From assembly GCA_023269645.1 (NCBI GenBank), contig JAHFPR010000057.1:1-10431 (forward strand): a DNA stretch of 10,431 nt, given 5' to 3'. Source of the stretch: Alphaproteobacteria bacterium. GTDB lineage: Bacteria; Pseudomonadota; Alphaproteobacteria; Rickettsiales; UBA8987. Positions 6,492-10,431 of this stretch are shown in pieces; position 1 is the first letter of the stretch; every line of letters begins with the position of its first letter. Below the pieces are notes generated by a model. The model did no database searches, was not told the DNA's origin, and saw only the letters and a list, made by a program, of their open reading frames with translations. A program made the translations under genes and the position numbers.

Positions 6492-7490
6492 CTAGCTGGT
6501 TCCTTTCATGATGAATTCCACGGGCTGGGTGATGCGCACCTCACGCTGCGGGAATGGAATGGAGATACCGTTTGCCTTGAACTTGTGCCAGATTTCCCGC
6601 TGTACGTCGCTTTTTGGCTCCAGCCTTCCCTGCGTCACGTCATCCACCCAGAAATAAAGCATGAAGTTGATGCTGCTTTCCCCGAACTCCTCAAGGATGC
6701 AGAAGGGGGCGGGTTCCTTCAGGACTTTGGGATGTTCCACCGCCGCTTCCAGCATCAGTTTCCGCACCAGTTCTATATCCGAGTCGTAGGCCGTTCCGAT
6801 TTTAATCTGCACCCGCCCGCGCATATTGGAATAGGTGCAGTTGATAACGCGCTGGGTGATAAAATCCTCGTTCGGTATCATCAGCTCCTTGCCGTCAAAC
6901 ATCTCCACGCGGGTATAGCGCGCACCCGTTGCCCGGACAAAGCCGGAAGTGCCATCCGTCAATTCGATCAGATCCCCGGCCTCCACGGATTTCTCAAACA
7001 ACAGCACCAGGCCGCTGATAAAATTAGAGGCGAGCTTCTGCAGCCCGAACCCGATGCCGATACCTATCGCCCCGCTGAAAATCGCCAGTGCCTTCAGATC
7101 CAGCCCGATGACATCCAGCCCGATCAGGAAAAAAAAGAAATAGATGATGACCTGGAACGCCTTGATGATAAGCGCGCGATTGCTGACCCGGAAATGCATA
7201 TATTCCAGCCAGTGATCCAGCAGCCGCGCGATGACCCCGCCGCTCCAGAAAAGCATCACCAGCGCGATGACTCCTTTGATGACGCTCAAAAGGGAGGTCT
7301 GGGATTTCCCGATATGGAACTTCAGCGTGTCGAGCGGCTCGATGATGAACGCAAGCGCGCCGGACATCCCCAGCATCACCAGCACGATCAGCACGTAGGC
7401 CAGCATGGCGATGCTTCGCCCCTTGGTGGGGTTGAACAGTTCCTTGAAGACGCGCTTGCACCAGAGTTTTCCGTTCCATTTCTGCAACAT
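6492..7490 (-). CDS. MscS-family mechanosensitive ion channel
   Basis: Small-conductance mechanosensitive channel protein of 332 residues that would open on hypo-osmotic shock to release solutes. Membrane segments lie near residues 29-52, 67-91 and 107-130. A glycine/alanine-rich pore helix follows at 133-165 (AIFSGAIGIGIGFGLQKLASN), the hallmark of the family. The beta domain follows, with FDGKELMIPNEDFITQRVINCTYSN (198-222) containing the conserved IPN. The C-terminal alpha/beta domain ends with GISIPFPQREVRI (308-320), also typical. The ATG at 7490 is chosen because GAGG lies about eight bases upstream; the frame is open to 7634 but the added residues have no family character and cover the promoter region. 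The TAG stop at 6492-6494 is one base from the start of the ZntB-like gene. Confidence 0.92.
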   Translation of the reverse strand: MLQKWNGKLWCKRVFKELFNPTKGRSIAMLAYVLIVLVMLGMSGALAFIIEPLDTLKFHIGKSQTSLLSVIKGVIALVMLFWSGGVIARLLDHWLEYMHFRVSNRALIIKAFQVIIYFFFFLIGLDVIGLDLKALAIFSGAIGIGIGFGLQKLASNFISGLVLLFEKSVEAGDLIELTDGTSGFVRATGARYTRVEMFDGKELMIPNEDFITQRVINCTYSNMRGRVQIKIGTAYDSDIELVRKLMLEAAVEHPKVLKEPAPFCILEEFGESSINFMLYFWVDDVTQGRLEPKSDVQREIWHKFKANGISIPFPQREVRITQPVEFIMKGTS

Positions 7491-7521
7491 TGTTCCGCCT
7501 CGTGGGATAGCACCTGCCGTG

Positions 7522-7529
7522 ATTATAAT
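7522..7529. promoter_or_regulatory. Possible shared -10 region of divergent promoters
   Basis: The perfect palindrome ATTATAAT holds the -10 consensus TATAAT on both strands (minus 7522-7527, plus 7524-7529). The minus copy is 32 bases upstream of the MscS start, a usual distance. For the plus gene it is about 105 bases upstream, leaving a long leader. I see no convincing -35 box at 17 bases for either direction, so this is only a candidate. Confidence 0.35.
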
Positions 7530-7564
7530 GTTTCCCACCCCGTTTCCTAGGGGAAATTTCCTGG

Positions 7565-7610
7565 ATTCTATCCTTAGCCCCTTCCGGGAAACTGTTTTCC
7601 ATTCTATCCT
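7565..7610. repeat. Short direct repeat in the divergent intergenic region
   Basis: ATTCTATCCT occurs at 7565-7574 and again at 7601-7610, 36 bases apart (between three and four helical turns). The palindrome GGAAATTTCC (7552-7561) lies just before the first copy. Position upstream of the DUF488 gene and the MscS gene would suit operator sites, but no regulator is known. Confidence 0.35.
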
Positions 7611-7633
7611 GATTACAGGGAGGCAGAGTAGCA

Positions 7634-8488
7634 ATGAAACTTATTCACCGGATGAAGCTGCTGATGGCGGTGGTGCAGGAGATGGGAGGGAGGCTCACGA
7701 CCTCCGACCTGCAGGCGTATCTGTTTCTCTATTGCCATGAATTCGTGGAGCATAACCATTACTATGATTTCATTCCGCAAATACAGGGGGCGCATTCTTT
7801 GCAGGTGGATGCAGATAAGACCACGCTTGTTGCCAAAGGCTGCCTGGAGAAATCCGGGGAATGGATTGCAAAAGAAGGTATGACACGTTTTGCCGTTGAA
7901 CTGGATTTCTTTGAGAAAATTGCCATCCAGACAATGAAGAATACATGGCAGGGAAAGGAAGGTGGGGATATGCACACATACCTGAAGGAGCACTACCCGA
8001 CGTTTTTTACTGACCTTGTACGAACTGTATCAACACCAGGTGGTGATACCATATTCTATACCATTGGTTATGAGGGTGTTAGTCTGGAAACGTACCTCAA
8101 TAAACTCATTGCCAACGATGTAAGACTCCTCTGCGATGTCCGGAAAAACGCCTTCAGCCAGAAATACGGCTTCTCCAGGGGGGAATTGCAATCGGCACTT
8201 GGAAGGGTAGGAATTGCTTACAGGCATATCCCCGACCTCGGTATTGTTTCTGAAAAGCGGCGGGAATTAGCAACAGACGCAGACTATCGCCAGCTATTCG
8301 ATGAATACGAGCGGGAAACACTGGCACAGCAGCAGGATAAGCTGGAGGAACTCAGGCTGTTACTGGAAGAACATAAACGCATTGCCATCACCTGCTTTGA
8401 AGCAAGCGTACATCACTGCCACCGCAGCCGCGTGGCCAGGGCACTGGGGCAACGGGAGGGGTTTGAGTATGCAATCAGGCATCTCTGA
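7634..8488 (+). CDS. DUF488-family protein with extra N-terminal domain
   Basis: Protein of 284 residues of unknown biochemical function. The DUF488 domain spans about residues 138-284. It shows the opening FYTIGYEGVSLETYL (141-155), the LLCDVRKNAFS block (165-175), YRHIPDLG (196-203), and the cysteine-rich end CFEASVHHCHRSRVA with C254, E256, C262, H263 and R264, which are the likely functional residues. Residues 1-130 are an added domain: MKLLMAVVQEMGGRLTTSDLQ, then YYDFIPQIQGAHSLQVDADKTTLVAKGCL. That pattern (helical start, then 'YdF.P...G..S..l..D...L...G.l') recalls helix-turn-helix-like sensor domains such as Panacea/SocA-type proteins, but this is only a resemblance. The ATG at 7634 has AGGGAGG ten bases upstream. 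The gene overlaps its downstream partner by 20 bases. Its GC content is lower than that of the flanking genes, suggesting transfer. Confidence 0.82.
   Translation: MKLIHRMKLLMAVVQEMGGRLTTSDLQAYLFLYCHEFVEHNHYYDFIPQIQGAHSLQVDADKTTLVAKGCLEKSGEWIAKEGMTRFAVELDFFEKIAIQTMKNTWQGKEGGDMHTYLKEHYPTFFTDLVRTVSTPGGDTIFYTIGYEGVSLETYLNKLIANDVRLLCDVRKNAFSQKYGFSRGELQSALGRVGIAYRHIPDLGIVSEKRRELATDADYRQLFDEYERETLAQQQDKLEELRLLLEEHKRIAITCFEASVHHCHRSRVARALGQREGFEYAIRHL
8454..8461 (+). promoter_or_regulatory. Internal Shine-Dalgarno for the DUF488 partner gene
   Basis: GGGAGGGG lies inside the end of the DUF488 gene, seven bases before the ATG at 8469. It fixes the start of the second gene at 8469 rather than the in-frame ATG at 8301, and points to coupled translation of the pair. 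Confidence 0.75.
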
Positions 8489-9275
8489 ACGTGCCAGAAT
8501 TCTTATTACCGTCAAAACCTATCCTCTGCTTTCCACCCGTTATACCGAAACGGTGTGCACGGCAGGCTTGCGGGAAGATGGTTCGTGGGTGAGGCTTTAT
8601 CCTGTCGCCTACCGCCACTTGGATAAAGCACAACGGTTTCGCAAATACCAGTGGGTGGAAGCCGACATTCTGCGTGATACCCGTGATCCACGACCAGAGA
8701 GCCACCGGCTTGCAAGTATCATTATCCCGCTTGATGTGCTGGATACTTGCAAGGCCTGGCAGGAACGGAAATCTATCGTACTAAACCATGTGTATACCAA
8801 TCTGGACACATTGATAAAAGAAGCCAGAAACACCAGGATTTTTACCTCGCTTGCTACCTTTAAGCCTGCCAAGATCATTAGCTTCCAGATGGAAAAAAAT
8901 ACATTGCTGCCAGAAGCAAAGAAGAAGCGCAGGCGACTTCAGAAAACACTGACTCGAAAACTTTCGGAACATATACCGTACCAATTTTTCTACGTTTTCG
9001 TGGATGAAAACGGCAAGCGTAGCCGGATGCAGATTCTCGATTGGGAAATCGACCAGTTATGTCGTAAACTCATACGGAAATATGGCAGGAAACGTGACCT
9101 CATTTACTCCAGCTTACGGAAAAAATATTTCGATGAGTTTACCAGCGCGCACGATCTCTATTTTTTCCTCGGCAGCAACAAGCACTGGCACATCCGTCGC
9201 AGTGCTAATCCGTTTATGATTGTTGGGGTTTTTTATCCGCCAAAAGAGAACAAACAAAAAGGGCTGCCTGGATAA
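8469..9275 (+). CDS. Uncharacterised protein paired with DUF488
   Basis: I do not recognise a characterised family for this protein of 268 residues. It is soluble and basic, with no signal peptide or membrane segment. The N-terminus has a conserved-looking block, RILITVKTYPLLSTRYTETVCTAG then DGSWVRLYPVAYR (10-49), followed by YQWVEADILRDTRDPRPESHR (60-80). A strongly basic stretch KKKRRRLQKTLTRK lies at 151-164. The C-terminal block is FFLGSNKHWHIRRSANPFMIVGVFYPP (232-258), with H239, H241, R243 and R244 as possible functional residues. I recall proteins with such blocks next to DUF488 genes, which suggests a fixed two-gene unit, but I cannot name a proven role. The last residues (NKQKGLPG) are encoded by the amt terminator stem, and the TAA stop lies in its loop. 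GC content in sampled rows is as low as 37%. Confidence 0.75.
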   Translation: MQSGISERARILITVKTYPLLSTRYTETVCTAGLREDGSWVRLYPVAYRHLDKAQRFRKYQWVEADILRDTRDPRPESHRLASIIIPLDVLDTCKAWQERKSIVLNHVYTNLDTLIKEARNTRIFTSLATFKPAKIISFQMEKNTLLPEAKKKRRRLQKTLTRKLSEHIPYQFFYVFVDENGKRSRMQILDWEIDQLCRKLIRKYGRKRDLIYSSLRKKYFDEFTSAHDLYFFLGSNKHWHIRRSANPFMIVGVFYPPKENKQKGLPG

Positions 9276-9285
9276 GCAGCCCTTT
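9258..9285 (-). terminator. Intrinsic terminator of amt, overlapping the end of the convergent gene
   Basis: On the minus strand AAAGGGCTGC (9285-9276) pairs perfectly with GCAGCCCTTT (9267-9258) around an 8-base loop, and the next bases are T-rich (TTGTTTGTTC). The stem begins 24 bases after the amt stop. On the plus strand there is no T-run past the stem's own three T's, so it would end plus-strand transcription less well. The plus-strand gene stop (9273-9275) lies in the loop. Confidence 0.85.
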
Positions 9286-9309
9286 CCGCAGATCGCGCGA
9301 CTGAAAAAA

Positions 9310-10431
9310 TCAGCCGTGCAGTTTTTCGCCGTGCAGCGCAAGATCCAGGCCGGATTTCTCCACTTCCCTGGAAACACGCAGGCCGGTAATTGCGTTGACG
9401 ACTTTCAGGATGATGAAGGTCATCACCGCAGAATACGCACCCACAACAACTACCGAGATAATCTGCGCGACAATCTGGTTGCTGTTGCCGTCGAGCAAGC
9501 CGGAACCAGCCGGATTAACCGCCTTGGAGGCGAACACCCCGGTGAGGATTGCGCCAAGCGCGCCGCCAATGCCGTGAATGCCGAACGCATCAAGCGCATC
9601 GTCATACTTCAGGCGTTTTTTGAGCGTGTTGGTTGCCCAGAAGCAGATAACACCTGCCGCAATGCCGATCACCAGCGAACCTTCAAAGCCCACAAATCCT
9701 GAAGCCGGAGTGATCGCCACAAGCCCGGCCACGATGCCGGAAATAATTCCGGCGACCGAAGGCTTGCCTTTCACGCTCCATTCCACAAACATCCAGGTGA
9801 TTGCTGCCATCGCCGCTGCGGTGTTGGTCACCAGCATGGCCATGCCCGCACCCGTGCCCGAAGAAACGGCAGAACCCGCGTTAAACCCGAACCAGCCGAC
9901 CCACAGCAGCCCGACCCCTATGACACTCATCACAAGGTTAGTAGTGGTGGATTCTTCGGTGTCGCTGCTTTTACCGATGACGATGGCCGCCACCAGTCCG
10001 GCAACGCCGGAATTAACGTGCACCACCGTACCGCCGGCAAAATCAAGTGCTGCGCCATAGCCACCAAGTCCCGCGTAGTCCTTAATATTCAGGCCACCGA
10101 TGAAGCCGCCGGAACCCCACACCCAGTGGGCTACCGGCGCATAAACCAGCAGAAGCCAGAGCGGGGCGATCAGCACCACCGCCGAAAACTTGATACGGTT
10201 AGCAACCGAGCCAAACAACAACGCCGTAGTAATTACCGCGAACGTAAGCTGGAACATACAGAAAACACTTTCAGGAATTGTCGGTGCATATGAGGAAAGC
10301 GTTGTAGACTTCATATCATCCAGCATCACCTTGCTGAGGCTGCCCACAAAACCCGTGCCTTCACCGAATGCGAGCGCATAACCCACCATCGGCCACAGCA
10401 CACTGACAATGCAGCAGATGGCGACGGATTG
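9310..10431 (-). CDS. amt: Ammonium transporter Amt, partial (N-terminus beyond right edge)
   Basis: Inner-membrane ammonium channel of the Amt/MEP/Rh family, which forms trimers and is usually gated by a PII protein (GlnK). 373 residues are present before the stop at 9310; the frame is open through the right edge, so the first 30-60 residues are missing. Landmarks in order: VLWPMVGYALAFGEG near the window edge, the first pore histidine in GGTVVHVNSGVAGL, a run of membrane helices with GVGLLWVGWFGFNAGSA, and the second pore histidine in DDALDAFGIHGIGGALG. The cytoplasmic tail GLRVSREVEKSGLDLALHGEKLHG carries the conserved sequence that contacts GlnK. The gene ends in a good intrinsic terminator. 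A PII gene would be expected upstream, outside the window. Confidence 0.95.
   Translation of the reverse strand, partial: QSVAICCIVSVLWPMVGYALAFGEGTGFVGSLSKVMLDDMKSTTLSSYAPTIPESVFCMFQLTFAVITTALLFGSVANRIKFSAVVLIAPLWLLLVYAPVAHWVWGSGGFIGGLNIKDYAGLGGYGAALDFAGGTVVHVNSGVAGLVAAIVIGKSSDTEESTTTNLVMSVIGVGLLWVGWFGFNAGSAVSSGTGAGMAMLVTNTAAAMAAITWMFVEWSVKGKPSVAGIISGIVAGLVAITPASGFVGFEGSLVIGIAAGVICFWATNTLKKRLKYDDALDAFGIHGIGGALGAILTGVFASKAVNPAGSGLLDGNSNQIVAQIISVVVVGAYSAVMTFIILKVVNAITGLRVSREVEKSGLDLALHGEKLHG

Noticed and set aside
7491..7634. Longer start of the MscS channel at 7634
   Set aside because: The added residues lack family features and cover the divergent promoter region; GAGG precedes the ATG at 7490.
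7634..9275. DUF488 cassette as an insertion sequence or transposon
   Set aside because: No transposase or integrase is encoded and I see no terminal inverted repeats or target duplications at its edges.

Overview
The window is a piece of a moderately GC-rich Gram-negative chromosome. Periplasmic cytochrome c maturation genes, a ZntB/CorA-type transporter and dispersed palindromic repeats of proteobacterial style suggest a proteobacterium, perhaps an alphaproteobacterium, but this is inference and no rRNA or other marker gene is present. Most genes look like housekeeping or envelope functions. Gene order from left to right: an ABC-2 permease cut by the left edge (minus), an O-methyltransferase (minus), a three-gene System II cytochrome c biogenesis operon (plus: ResB-like, CcsA-like, TlpA/ResA-like thioredoxin), a tandem repeat array between convergent genes, a ZntB/CorA-type transporter preceded by an MscS channel (minus, one operon), a two-gene DUF488 cassette (plus), and an Amt ammonium transporter cut by the right edge (minus).

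The cytochrome c operon is tightly coupled. ResB ends in a TGATG overlap with CcsA behind a strong Shine-Dalgarno, and CcsA overlaps the thioredoxin gene by 8 bases. Together they would carry heme across the membrane, hold it for ligation, and keep the apocytochrome CxxCH thiols reduced. The oddest feature here is a run of three palindromic repeats (2543-2722) that lies in frame between the coupled start of ccsA and its signal-peptide-like segment. It gives the predicted protein an extra N-terminal segment of about 71 residues.

The region 7634-9275 stands apart. It holds two genes that overlap by 20 bases: a DUF488-family protein with an extra N-terminal domain, and an uncharacterised partner. 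Hand-counted 60-base rows there are about 37-53% GC, against about 50-67% in rows of the neighbouring genes. The second gene runs into the stem of the amt terminator, and its stop codon lies in the terminator loop. This is the best candidate in the window for an accessory, horizontally acquired and poorly described system. Nothing in the sequence proves a function such as defence.

The gene-poor stretches are 602-681 (hairpin repeat), 5158-5509 (repeat array), 7491-7633 (divergent promoter region) and 9276-9309 (rest of the amt terminator). I saw no tRNA, rRNA, CRISPR array, transposase or integrase.
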